Of a DNA stretch of 64,000 bases, positions 8,817 to 17,562 are shown piece after piece. Where the stretch lies: assembly GCF_003325475.1 (NCBI RefSeq), contig NZ_CP029495.1, forward strand, positions 4,278,001-4,342,000, written 5' to 3'. The notes under the pieces are model-generated. The model was not told where the DNA came from, searched no databases, and saw only the letters and a program-made list of their open reading frames with translations. Within the stretch, counting starts at the first letter, position 1. The number at the start of each line of letters is the position of its first letter. This DNA is from Chromobacterium phragmitis. Its GTDB lineage: Bacteria; Pseudomonadota; Gammaproteobacteria; Burkholderiales; Chromobacteriaceae. A program made the position numbers and the translations under genes.

Positions 8817-10403
8817 ATGGACACTTCTCCCAGCCTCGGCATCCACGACCTGCCCGTCTCGGCCACCTCGCTGGCCTTCGGCGGCCTGTACCTGGTCGCC
8901 TGCGACAGCGATGCGCTGACTCAGGCGCTGCTGTTCGTGAACCTGCCCGCAGCCAACGCCGCGCCGCTGATCTGCAGTTGCCCCCATTCGCCCGGCTCCA
9001 AACAAAACACCGTGTGGCTGGACCGGCGCATCCTGTCCGGTAGCCTGACCCTGCTTTCGCCCAAGGGCGCCACCCCACCGCCGCTGAGCGAATGCCTGGA
9101 AGAGCTCAGCCACGCCCGCGACCACCTTCGGCGCGATCCGGCGCAGAAACTCCTCGTGCTCGGCAACGCCGAGGACTACCTGAACTTCAAACACCCTGAC
9201 GCGTCGCGGCGAGAGCTGCGCGCGGCGATGCGCTGGACAGAGGCGCGTGGCCACTGCGCGCTGCTGCTGGCTAGCCGCCAACGGCTGGATATGGCCGCGC
9301 AGGCGATGCTGACGATGGCGGCTCGCCAATGCGCGGGACTGGCGCTGGCCCAGGAGATCGGCGCGGACACCTACAGCTGGCAGGCCGAGCACTGGATGGG
9401 CGCCGGCCCGGCTGAGGAGTCCCATGCCAGCGTGCTCACCCGCGACGCCGCCGGCGCGCTGCGCCTGCTCAAGGAAGAGTCCGACGCGCTGGCATCTCGG
9501 CCAGCAGGCGACATCCTGCAGGTTTACGCCACTCGCGCCAGCCTGGCCGGCAGCGAGCCTCCATCTCCGCTGTGGCAGCTGTTCGAGGACATTCCGGCGC
9601 TGCTGGACGCCACGCGCGACGCGGTAGCCGCCACCGTGCTGCTGGACACGGCCGGCCGCCAGCGCGAAATCTTGGGCGAAGCGGTCGCCAAGCTACGGCA
9701 GCAGTGCGGCTGCCGCCTCAAGATACTGGTGCGCGAAGCCGGCAACCGCCGCTTGCGCCAGAACGAAGAACAACTGATGCTGCAGCTGGGCGCAAATCTG
9801 GTGCTGCCTGCGGAGTTGCATTTCGCTACCGCAGTCAATCTGATCAACTCGCTGCAGCCCGCCGTCTACCAGCGCCACAGCCATCTGGAGCCCCAAAAGC
9901 TGCAGGACGCAAGCCAACCCCTTCCCGACCGCGGCTATCTGCCGCCAGCCCGCTTCGCAGACGCGGTGCGCAAGACGGTGCAGCGCAGCGGCTCCATCCA
10001 TATCAGCAACACCTTGGTGATCTTGAGTCCTGCCAGCGGCATCGCCCCGCGCGAGATGCTGGCGCAAGGCCGTTTTCAACGCGCCGGCGACCTCTGCACC
10101 GCGGACGCCGCACAGGCCTACCTATTCCTGTTCGCCTGCGGAGAGGCCGATGTGCCGGCGGCCCTGCGCAACCTGTTCCGCCTGCCCGTTTCCGAACTGG
10201 CCGAGAACGAAGTACGCTGCCCGGACAACGACGCCATCGCGCAGGCGCTGGCGCGGCTGGAAAGCCAGCCCGACTTGCCTGACCTGAGCCAGGCGCTGTC
10301 TAACGACGCCCCGCCTGACACGGGCAGGATCGCGCCGCGGATAACGCTGCGCCGCGGCGCGCTGCGACGACGCGACAACGACGGGGAAGCCATCGATGCT
10401 TGA
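8817..10403 (+). CDS. bcsE: Cellulose biosynthesis protein BcsE (c-di-GMP-binding GIL domain)
   Basis: BcsE is a cytosolic regulatory subunit of type II cellulose synthases; it binds c-di-GMP and is recruited through BcsF and BcsQ. The 528-residue length matches the family. The GIL-domain RxGD motif is present as RAGD at about residues 421-424, within RFQRAGDLC. The middle part (about 240-350) has a degenerate receiver-like alpha/beta pattern (ILVREAGNRRLR ... LMLQLGANLVLP). It starts the bcsEFG operon: its 3' end overlaps bcsF by eight bases, and bcsF abuts bcsG. In E. coli BcsE is needed for full cellulose output rather than absolutely required. Confidence 0.9.
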   Translation: MDTSPSLGIHDLPVSATSLAFGGLYLVACDSDALTQALLFVNLPAANAAPLICSCPHSPGSKQNTVWLDRRILSGSLTLLSPKGATPPPLSECLEELSHARDHLRRDPAQKLLVLGNAEDYLNFKHPDASRRELRAAMRWTEARGHCALLLASRQRLDMAAQAMLTMAARQCAGLALAQEIGADTYSWQAEHWMGAGPAEESHASVLTRDAAGALRLLKEESDALASRPAGDILQVYATRASLAGSEPPSPLWQLFEDIPALLDATRDAVAATVLLDTAGRQREILGEAVAKLRQQCGCRLKILVREAGNRRLRQNEEQLMLQLGANLVLPAELHFATAVNLINSLQPAVYQRHSHLEPQKLQDASQPLPDRGYLPPARFADAVRKTVQRSGSIHISNTLVILSPASGIAPREMLAQGRFQRAGDLCTADAAQAYLFLFACGEADVPAALRNLFRLPVSELAENEVRCPDNDAIAQALARLESQPDLPDLSQALSNDAPPDTGRIAPRITLRRGALRRRDNDGEAIDA

Positions 10404-10599
10404 CGCCCAACTCAGCGAAATCCAGTTCCAACTGCTGCTGACCGCGCTGGCAGCCGCCTGCGCGGGCTATGCGCTGCGTGCCTGGCTGGTGGCATGGCTG
10501 ATGCGGCGGCGCCAGCGCAGGCTGCGCCATTTCCAGCCGCACGCCTATCGTCCGCCGACGCTGGACCTGAAAACCTCCGCCCGTAAGTCCAAACCCTGA
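10396..10599 (+). CDS. bcsF: Cellulose biosynthesis protein BcsF, small membrane protein
   Basis: This 67-residue protein has one transmembrane helix (about residues 10-32, LLLTALAAACAGYALRAWLVAWL), followed by an Arg-rich cytoplasmic tail (MRRRQRRLRHF) and a short C-terminal segment. That is the expected size and layout of BcsF, which anchors BcsE at the membrane and helps activate BcsG. It overlaps the end of bcsE by eight bases, and its last base is the first base of the bcsG start, so the three genes are translationally coupled. Assignment rests on size, topology and position between bcsE and bcsG. Confidence 0.88.
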   Translation: MLDAQLSEIQFQLLLTALAAACAGYALRAWLVAWLMRRRQRRLRHFQPHAYRPPTLDLKTSARKSKP

Positions 10600-12194
10600 T
10601 GAGCCCGCCCCACGCTCCTGCGGGCCCAAAGCCCCCTCTCTCGCAGCCTCCCGCCGGACTGGGCGGCTGGAGCCTGTATTTCATCCTGAAACTGCTCTTG
10701 GAGTGGAAAGGCTCGCTCAGCCTGCACCCGCTACCGAACCTAGCCTTCGCGCTGCTGCTGTTGCTGCCGCTTTCCAAACGCTGGCTGCGGCTGGCGCGTT
10801 CCGCGCTGGCCTGGCCGGCCGCCCTCGCCTTGCTTTATTACGATAGCTGGCTGCCGCCGCCGGCCGCACTCTGGCAACAGCTGTCCGAACTGAAGGGCTT
10901 CAGCTTCAGTTACCTGGCGGAACTGGCGGGCCGCGTGCTGACGCCGCAGCTATTGACCGGACTGACCATCGCATTGGCCGGCTACCTGCTCATGTCCCGC
11001 ATCCTTAGGCTGGGCACGCTGGTGATGGCCGCCTTGCTGTTCCTATGCGGACGCCAGCTGTGGCAGGAGAGTAGGCCCGCTCTCCCCATCGCCGCGGTGA
11101 CCGCCAGCGCAGGCGCGGCCTACGCCGCGCAAACACCTGACCAGCAACTGGACAATTTCTACCGCACCGAACAACAACGCCAGGTGAACTTTCAGGGACC
11201 GCTGGCTGATCCCGGCTTTGACGTGCTGCTGCTGCACGTGTGTTCGCTGTCCTGGGACGATCTGAAGGCGATAGGCTTCGACAAACACCCGCTGCTGGAC
11301 CGCTTCGACATCGTATTCGACCACTTCAACAGCGCCGCCTCCTATAGCGGCCCCGCGGCCCTGAGGGTGCTGCGAGCCAGTTGCGGCCAGCCTCGCCACG
11401 CGGCGCTGTACGAATCCGCGCCCGAACAATGCTTCCTGTTCCAGGATTTGGCCAGGCTGGGATTCAAGACCGAGCTCGCCCTCAATCACGACGGCAGTTT
11501 CGACAGCTTCCTGCAGCAGGTCAGACACAACGGCCGCATGGAACTGCCGCTGACCTCCCAAAGCGGCGTGCCGGTGGGGCTTCGCGGTTTCGACAGCAGC
11601 CCCATCTACAACGACTACGCAATGCTGAGCCGCTGGCTGCAGCTGCGGATGGAGGACGGCAGCCCCCACGTGGCGACCTACTACAACTCCATCAGCCTGC
11701 ACGACGGCAATCGCATTCCGGAAGCGCCGACTCTGGATACGGACGCCAGCTACAAATACCGCGCCGATCATCTGTTTCGCGATATAGGCCAATTCATCGA
11801 CCTATTGGAACGCGAGCACCGCAAGACGATACTGCTGCTGGTGCCTGAGCACGGCGCAGCCTTGCGTGGCGACAAGCTGCAATTCAGCGGCTTGCGCGAA
11901 ATTCCCTCCCCAGGCATCACCACGGTGCCTGCAGCGATCAAGGTGATAGGCGGGAAAAGCCATCCACGCCCCATCCGCATCGAGCAGCAGGTCAGCTACA
12001 CCGCGGTATCAACGATATTGTCCCGAATGCTGGCCCAGAGCCCCTTCGGCGCGGACTACCGGCCAGAAAGCTATGCGCAGGACTTGCCCATCACGCCCTT
12101 CGTGTCGGAAAGCGCCAACTTCACGGTGATGCAGCGCGGCAACAACTACCTGCTGCAGCCAGGCGGCAGCGCCTGGAGCGACTACCCGATGTGA
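10599..12194 (+). CDS. bcsG: Cellulose phosphoethanolamine transferase BcsG
   Basis: Inner-membrane enzyme that transfers phosphoethanolamine from phosphatidylethanolamine to cellulose in the periplasm. The N-terminal third has four or five transmembrane helices (from about residue 25 to 150). The C-terminal part is an alkaline-phosphatase-fold domain. The nucleophile serine lies in NSAASYSGPAALR at about residue 245-252, with the neighbouring LRASCGQ conserved in the family, and the metal-binding LVPEHG (Glu-His) is at about 414-418. At 531 residues it is close to the E. coli enzyme. Its presence predicts pEtN-modified rather than plain cellulose. The stop lies one base from the stop of the convergent small TPR gene. 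Confidence 0.93.
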   Translation: MSPPHAPAGPKPPLSQPPAGLGGWSLYFILKLLLEWKGSLSLHPLPNLAFALLLLLPLSKRWLRLARSALAWPAALALLYYDSWLPPPAALWQQLSELKGFSFSYLAELAGRVLTPQLLTGLTIALAGYLLMSRILRLGTLVMAALLFLCGRQLWQESRPALPIAAVTASAGAAYAAQTPDQQLDNFYRTEQQRQVNFQGPLADPGFDVLLLHVCSLSWDDLKAIGFDKHPLLDRFDIVFDHFNSAASYSGPAALRVLRASCGQPRHAALYESAPEQCFLFQDLARLGFKTELALNHDGSFDSFLQQVRHNGRMELPLTSQSGVPVGLRGFDSSPIYNDYAMLSRWLQLRMEDGSPHVATYYNSISLHDGNRIPEAPTLDTDASYKYRADHLFRDIGQFIDLLEREHRKTILLLVPEHGAALRGDKLQFSGLREIPSPGITTVPAAIKVIGGKSHPRPIRIEQQVSYTAVSTILSRMLAQSPFGADYRPESYAQDLPITPFVSESANFTVMQRGNNYLLQPGGSAWSDYPM

Positions 12195-12195
12195 G

Positions 12196-12585
12196 CTACC
12201 AGAGAGACGGCGGTTCCGCCGGCGGCCAGAGCGCGGGCGGTTCGCTGCCGGCCCCCTCGCTCGACGCCGGAACCGCGGGCCTCGCTTCGCTCGCGGGCGC
12301 CGAAGCAAACAGCCGCCTCTCGCCCCGCCTCGCCCGAGCAAGATTGGCGCGGATGTCGGCCCGGTCCGGCGCGATCAGCAAAGCGCGCTCCAGCAGCAAG
12401 GCCGCCGTCGCCGCGTCGCCGCGCGCCGCCAGCAGCGTCGCCAGGCGATTGATCGCCTCCGGCTGATAGGGATGCCGCCAATACTCGACGCGCGCCTGAG
12501 CCAGCTCGGAACCGGACGTTTGCGCAGCGCCCCCCCCAGCGGCCAGCAACGCCGCGATCGCAATCCAGACTGGCGCGCCTCTCAT
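12196..12585 (-). CDS. Small secreted TPR protein at the end of the bcs operon
   Basis: The 129-residue product has a signal peptide (about 1-21, ending GGAAQT) and one or two TPR helices pairs (ARVEYWRHPYQPEAINRLATLL, then DAATAALLLERALLIAPDRADIRANLARA). The tail is Pro- and Ala-rich. The ATG is two bases after the bcsC stop, so it is co-transcribed with bcsC. It is not BcsD and I know of no named bcs gene matching it. A periplasmic scaffold role beside the TPR-rich BcsC is plausible but inferred only from position and repeat type. Confidence 0.7.
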   Translation of the reverse strand: MRGAPVWIAIAALLAAGGGAAQTSGSELAQARVEYWRHPYQPEAINRLATLLAARGDAATAALLLERALLIAPDRADIRANLARARRGERRLFASAPASEARPAVPASSEGAGSEPPALWPPAEPPSLW

Positions 12586-12587
12586 CG

Positions 12588-15500
12588 TCAGAATCCGGAA
12601 TACGGCTGCAGCGGCTCAACCGGGAACGGCAGTGTCAGCGACGCGCCGCCCGGCTGGTAGCGTAGATAAAACAGCAGCCGGCTGGGCTGGTAAAACTGGG
12701 AGTGCTGGATGTCCAGCATGCCGCCGAAAGCCAGGCTGGACGTGGCCTGGTACTCGAAAGCGCCGGTCAGCTCCGCCCCCCAGCCAGGCCCGGCGCTGGC
12801 GCTGAAAAACGGATCTCCGGCCTGGGCCTGCAAATCCGGCCGCGTGGGATAGAACGACGACGCATCCTCCCGGGCGCTGGAGACCGATGCGGAACCTCGC
12901 AGGAAATAACTCCAGCGCTCGCCGCGCGCGGCGTAGCGGACAGGAAAGGACAGCGAGTGGTAGCGCTGAGGGCTGTAATAGCCGCCTTGACCGAAGGTGA
13001 AACCGCCCAGGTTCTTCTGGTACCAGAAATTGACGGTGCTGGCGCCTAGCGTGACCAGCCGTGCAGGCTCGTCCACGACCCGCCAGTAAATGCCGGCCAT
13101 CGCCGTCAATTTTCGGTTGCTGTCCACGTTCTCGCCGGTCAACTGCTGATAGGCGAAATTGGACCACACGCCGAAAGCCCCTCCCTTGTCATAGCCCAAG
13201 CTGCCTCCCGCGCCGGCCGCCGTCACGCCGCCCCAGGTTTGGCCGGTGTAAGAATCGCGCGCGCCGGCATAGCTGAGCAGCGAGCTGGTCAACGGTCGCC
13301 GCGCCAGCTCCAGCTTGTAGCTTAAATCGCCCAGCTCGCCTGAGCGACGCGCGCCGCCGACGATATTGGACACAGGAAAGCCCTGCGGCGCGACGCCGAT
13401 ATCGAAACGCCAGTTCTCGCTCTCATAGCCCGCGGCCAGGCCGACGCCGCTGGCGCTTTGCGAGCCGTAGGCGGCGGCGCAGGCTTGCGGACTGGATTGC
13501 GCGGCGCAGGCCGCCACGCTTCCGAAACGGTTCAGGGTGTAGTCGTTGCCTGGATCCAGATTCAGCGAGCCGGCGCGGATGTCGACCGCCTCGCCGCGGA
13601 GAAAGTACCGGCCGCCGCCCGGCTCGCCTTTCTCCAGAAGCAGAGGCGTCTGCCACATCGTCATCTGCGAGGTGCCGGGCGTGCCGTCGCGCGGGCTGCG
13701 ATACAGCAAATCGACACCTTGCCACGCCTTCCAGCCCCGCGCGTCCAGCAACTCGGCGTAAGCCTGGTGCAAATCCTCACCCCGCGCCGGCGCGGCCGGC
13801 AATGGCCGCAACGGGCCGTCATCTCCGACGGCCTGCGGCGCGCCATCAGGCGCGAACCCCTGCGGAGCCGCCTTGCGCGCCGACGCCTCCAGCCCTTCCC
13901 GATATAGGGCCAGCGCCTGCCCTGGCTGACCCTGCGCCTGCGCGCGCTCTCCTGCCAGCAGGTAGACGCCCGGCTCGGTCTGCCCCTCGCCCCTCAGCCG
14001 CGCCAATTCGCCATCCACCCGGGTGGCGTCGCCCAGCGCCGCCGCCCGGCTCAATACACGCAGCGTGAAATCGACATCCCTGCCCGGCTTGGGGCTGAGC
14101 AAACTGTCCACGCCGGCGCGCGCCGCGCCCAACCGGCCGGCGCCGATATCGGCGTCGGCCAGACTCAGTCTGGCCTCGTCATTGTCAGGCTGCGCGGCCA
14201 GCGTCCTTTCCAAGCGCGCCCGCGCCGCATCCCAACGTTTGGCGGCCAAGTCCTCCTCCGCCAACGCCCGCTGCAGCCGAATATTGCCCGGCGCGGCTTT
14301 CTCCGCCTGGCTCAAGATATCGGCCGACTCATTCGCGCGTCCGGCTGCGCGCGCCAGCTCTGCCCGGGCCAGCGCCTGGTCGGCCAGCAGGCCATCCAAC
14401 GTTTGCCCCTGCTCCGCGCTCATCGCCGCCCGGTTGCGAGCCGCCGCCGCCAAAACCGGCTCGGACTCCGTCAACCTGCCCTGCGCCATCAGCAAATCCG
14501 CGTATGCCAGTTCGGCGTCGGTGCTCGGCTGCGCCAGATACAACCGCTGCGACAGTTCCCTGGCCCTGTCAGGCTCGCCCAGCCGCAGCCAACCCTTGGC
14601 CACGTCGGCGAGTAGGCCCGCATCGTCCTCGAGGCTCGCCTCGGCCGCCTGCAAGCGCCGCCTCGCCTGCGCGCCGTCGCCGCGGGCGGATTCGGCGTCG
14701 GCCAACGCCATCGTTTGCCGCAGCCAGGCGCGGCGCTGCAACGCAGCCATGCCGGGGGTGCGCGCCGCCGGCGCCACCTTGTCCAGCGCGACCATCGCGG
14801 CCAGGTTGTCGCCGCGCTTCGACTCGAACAAGGCATAGGCATAAAGATTGGCGGGATCGGCGGTGGGCGCGTCGGCCAGCTCCCGCAGCAGCGCGCCGCC
14901 CTCGCCGCCTCGCCCTGTCGCCAACAGCGCGTTGGCCAATGCGTAGCGGTTCCATACGTTCTGCGGCTGCAGGCTCACCGCCTTGCGAAAATAAGGCAGC
15001 GCCGGCGCTGCCTGCCCCTTGTCCAGCCAGGCGTCGCCTTCCGCCCTCGCAACCTGGGCCTCCGCGCTGCGATAGGCTTCGCCCAGCCGCGCGCGCTGCG
15101 CCTCGGGGATGGCTGCCAACAGCGCGCCCGCGTCCTCGTACTTGCCTTGATCCAGATACACGCTGGTCAAACCGGCCAAAGCCGGCCCGTTGTCAGGCTT
15201 GCGCCGCAACGCCAGCCAGTAGTAATCGCGCGCCGAGGGCAGGTTTTTGCGGGCCGCGTGCCAATCAGCCTCCGCCACCAGCAGGCCGTCGTCGTCCGGC
15301 TGGATGCGTCGGGCGTCGTCCAGCTTCGCCCGGGCCGCGGCCCAGTCCTGTCCTTCCATCGCAGACTTGGCCGCCGCCAGCATCTCGGCCAGGCGGGCAT
15401 CGTCCAGCCGCCGCTTCCATCCCCCCCTCCCAACGCCAGTCCCTGTCGATACGCGGCGGCGGCATCGGCGTAGCGACCCTGCCTTTCGCGCAGGCGCCCC

Positions 15501-16444
15501 AGGTTTTGCAGAAATTGCGGATCGCGCCCGTAACGGACTGAGGCCAGTTTCAGGCTTTGCTCCGCGGCGGCCAGCAGATTGGCGTCCAACTGCTGGCCGG
15601 AGGCCAGCAATGCTCGATAGCCGGGATCGGCCAGCAGCTCGCGCTGGCGGCTCTGGACGGCATCTTCTTCCTCCATCCGGCTTTTCACCGTCTGGTCATC
15701 CGGCGCCCGCAGCAGGTATTGTCGATAACTGTCCAGCGGCGCGTTGCCGCTGCCCTGCAGCAACGCGCGGCGCCACAGCCCCATCGCATCGTCGCGGCTG
15801 TCGTCGAACTGGCTCAACGCCAACAATTCGTCCAGTACCGCCTGCGGCACCGGGGGGTGCAGCAAATAGATGCTGGCCAGAGCGATGCGAGTCTGGTGGC
15901 TGGAGGGGTACGCTGTCCGCAAACGCTGCAATTCGGCTTGCGCGCGCCTCCAGCCGTCTCCGGGAAGCCTGGCGACCAACTGCCAGTACTCCAGCTCCAA
16001 CCCGCCTTCCGGCGGCCTGCCCCGGTACAACTGATTGAACGCGGCATAAGCCTCCTCCGCGCGCCCAGCCTCGGCCAGCGCCCGCGCGCGCTGCAGCTTG
16101 CCGCTGTCCTCTCCCCTCAGCCGCAGCATCAGCTCCACCCTGGCGACGCCGGGATAGCCCGGGTGGGCCGCGCGCAAACGGGCCAGCGTTTGCCGCGCCT
16201 GCTGCGGCTGCTTCTGCTGGATTTGCCCCAGGGCTTCCAGCGTCAAGGCCTCGGCGTGCAATGCCGAGGCAGGCGGTGCCATCAAAAATAGCTGGTCCAG
16301 CGCATGCCGCGCATCCTGCGGCCGCCCCAAGTCCTGCCATTGCCGGACCTGCTCCAGCAATCGCGGACCGGGGTCCACCGCGTCGGCCGGCCAGGCCGGC
16401 GCGATCAGCGCGCTCAATGCGATGCCGGCAGCGATGCGGGACAT
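12588..16444 (-). pseudogene. bcsC: Cellulose synthase outer-membrane protein BcsC, frameshifted
   Basis: BcsC forms the periplasmic TPR superhelix and outer-membrane beta-barrel through which cellulose leaves the cell. The N-terminal reading frame (from 16444, signal peptide ending PAWPA) runs in TPR repeats to LALGGGDG near 15420 and then loses sense. The C-terminal frame resumes at WKRRLDDARLAEMLAAAK, continues through about 20 more TPR-type helices, and ends in the BcsC barrel (final strand ending QPYSGF). The joined frame would be about 1285 residues, a plausible full length. The break is at a run of seven G: eight G, or five, would restore the frame. It may be a sequencing error, a real null mutation or a phase-variable tract. 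It follows bcsZ and precedes the small TPR gene. Confidence 0.85.
15421..15427 (-). other. G7 homopolymer at the bcsC frameshift
   Basis: Seven C on the + strand (seven G in bcsC) sit exactly where the reading frame changes. Upstream codons read L-G-G-G, and downstream sense resumes at W-K-R-R-L one frame over. One extra G would restore a continuous BcsC. Confidence 0.85.
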
Positions 16445-17562
16445 TTTCTCTCCCAGGCGGGTTGCAGTTCGCCATTGTTCGCAAAACGGAAACGGCCCTG
16501 ATGCCAGCCCAGGCCAAACAGCGTCAATACATGGTCATAGTAGGCATCCGCTCTTTGATCAAGCGGCATGGACTGCAACCGGCGCAACTGCGCTCGCAGC
16601 GCGTCCGTCTCGCCTTGCGCCTGCAGAAAAGGCAGCAAGGCGGCGGAAAAGCCGGCCGGAGAATGTCCCTGGGCTTTTCCGTCGACAACATTCACTTTTT
16701 CCGGCGGCTCGCCCTCTTTCGCCACCCGCAATGCCATGGGCCTGTACTTGGCCAGCAAGGCCCCCCGCAAGGGCGCGGCCGGCGCCAGCATGCCTGCCCA
16801 CAAATAGACGCGGATGGCGTTGTAGCTGCCCAGTGCCTGGCTGTCCGCGTCCGGCGACAAACCTTTGCCCGGCTGAAAGCGCAGCCAATCCGGCGCGAAG
16901 CCGGCCGGCGCGCCATCCAACAGCACGCGCTTGCTGCCGCGCGGCAGCCTGGCCCAAGCGGAATCCGGCAAGCCGTAAGCAAAACGGGCCAGCAATTGCG
17001 GCGGCAGGTAGCTGGGGTTAAGCCTGGCGGCGCCGTCGGAAAACAGGAAGCCCTGCCGTCCCGGCAGCAAGGTGAGCCCCAGCCCTGGCAAATCAGCGGT
17101 TTCTTCGCGCAGAATGCGCAAGGCCAGGAGCTTGCCCTCCGCCGTGTAGCGCGGCTCGCGCCACAACCTGCCGGCTTCCAGAAGGTCATAGGCTATCCAC
17201 ATGTCGGAATCGGCTGCGCTGTTGGCGTCCAGCACTTGCCAACGCCCATCCTGCCCGCGCCCCCATAGCCAGGCCGGCAAGCGCGCGCCCAGATCGCCTC
17301 CCGCCAAGCGCCCGCGCGTCCATGCCAGCAAAGAATCGAAGCCTGGCCTGTCGTTGGCCACCAGTGCGAAGAACATCGCATAGCTTTGCCCTTCCGACGT
17401 AGTCGGCAGACTGCCCTGGCTGCGGTCCACCACCCGTCCGCCATCGACGACGAAGCCCTGCCGGAACGCCTGCCAGGCGGGCCATCCGTCACAGGGATCC
17501 GCTCCCGCCTCCGGAGCGCTCAACAACAAAGCCGCGCAAAGCGGAGCCGCGATAGCCTTCAT
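16414..17562 (-). CDS. bcsZ: Periplasmic endo-1,4-beta-glucanase BcsZ (GH8)
   Basis: Glycoside hydrolase family 8 cellulase that trims cellulose in the periplasm during export. A signal peptide (MKAIAAPLCAALLLSAPEAGA) leads into CDGWPAWQAF. The proton donor Glu lies in TTSEGQSYAM at about residue 57, and the GH8 signature is ANSAADSDMWIAYDLLEA at about 110. The length is 382 residues. I chose the ATG at 17562 because it overlaps the bcsB stop as ATGA and is followed at once by the signal peptide; the frame is open further upstream without sense. The end overlaps the bcsC start by about 30 bases. Confidence 0.93.
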   Translation of the reverse strand: MKAIAAPLCAALLLSAPEAGADPCDGWPAWQAFRQGFVVDGGRVVDRSQGSLPTTSEGQSYAMFFALVANDRPGFDSLLAWTRGRLAGGDLGARLPAWLWGRGQDGRWQVLDANSAADSDMWIAYDLLEAGRLWREPRYTAEGKLLALRILREETADLPGLGLTLLPGRQGFLFSDGAARLNPSYLPPQLLARFAYGLPDSAWARLPRGSKRVLLDGAPAGFAPDWLRFQPGKGLSPDADSQALGSYNAIRVYLWAGMLAPAAPLRGALLAKYRPMALRVAKEGEPPEKVNVVDGKAQGHSPAGFSAALLPFLQAQGETDALRAQLRRLQSMPLDQRADAYYDHVLTLFGLGWHQGRFRFANNGELQPAWERKCPASLPASH

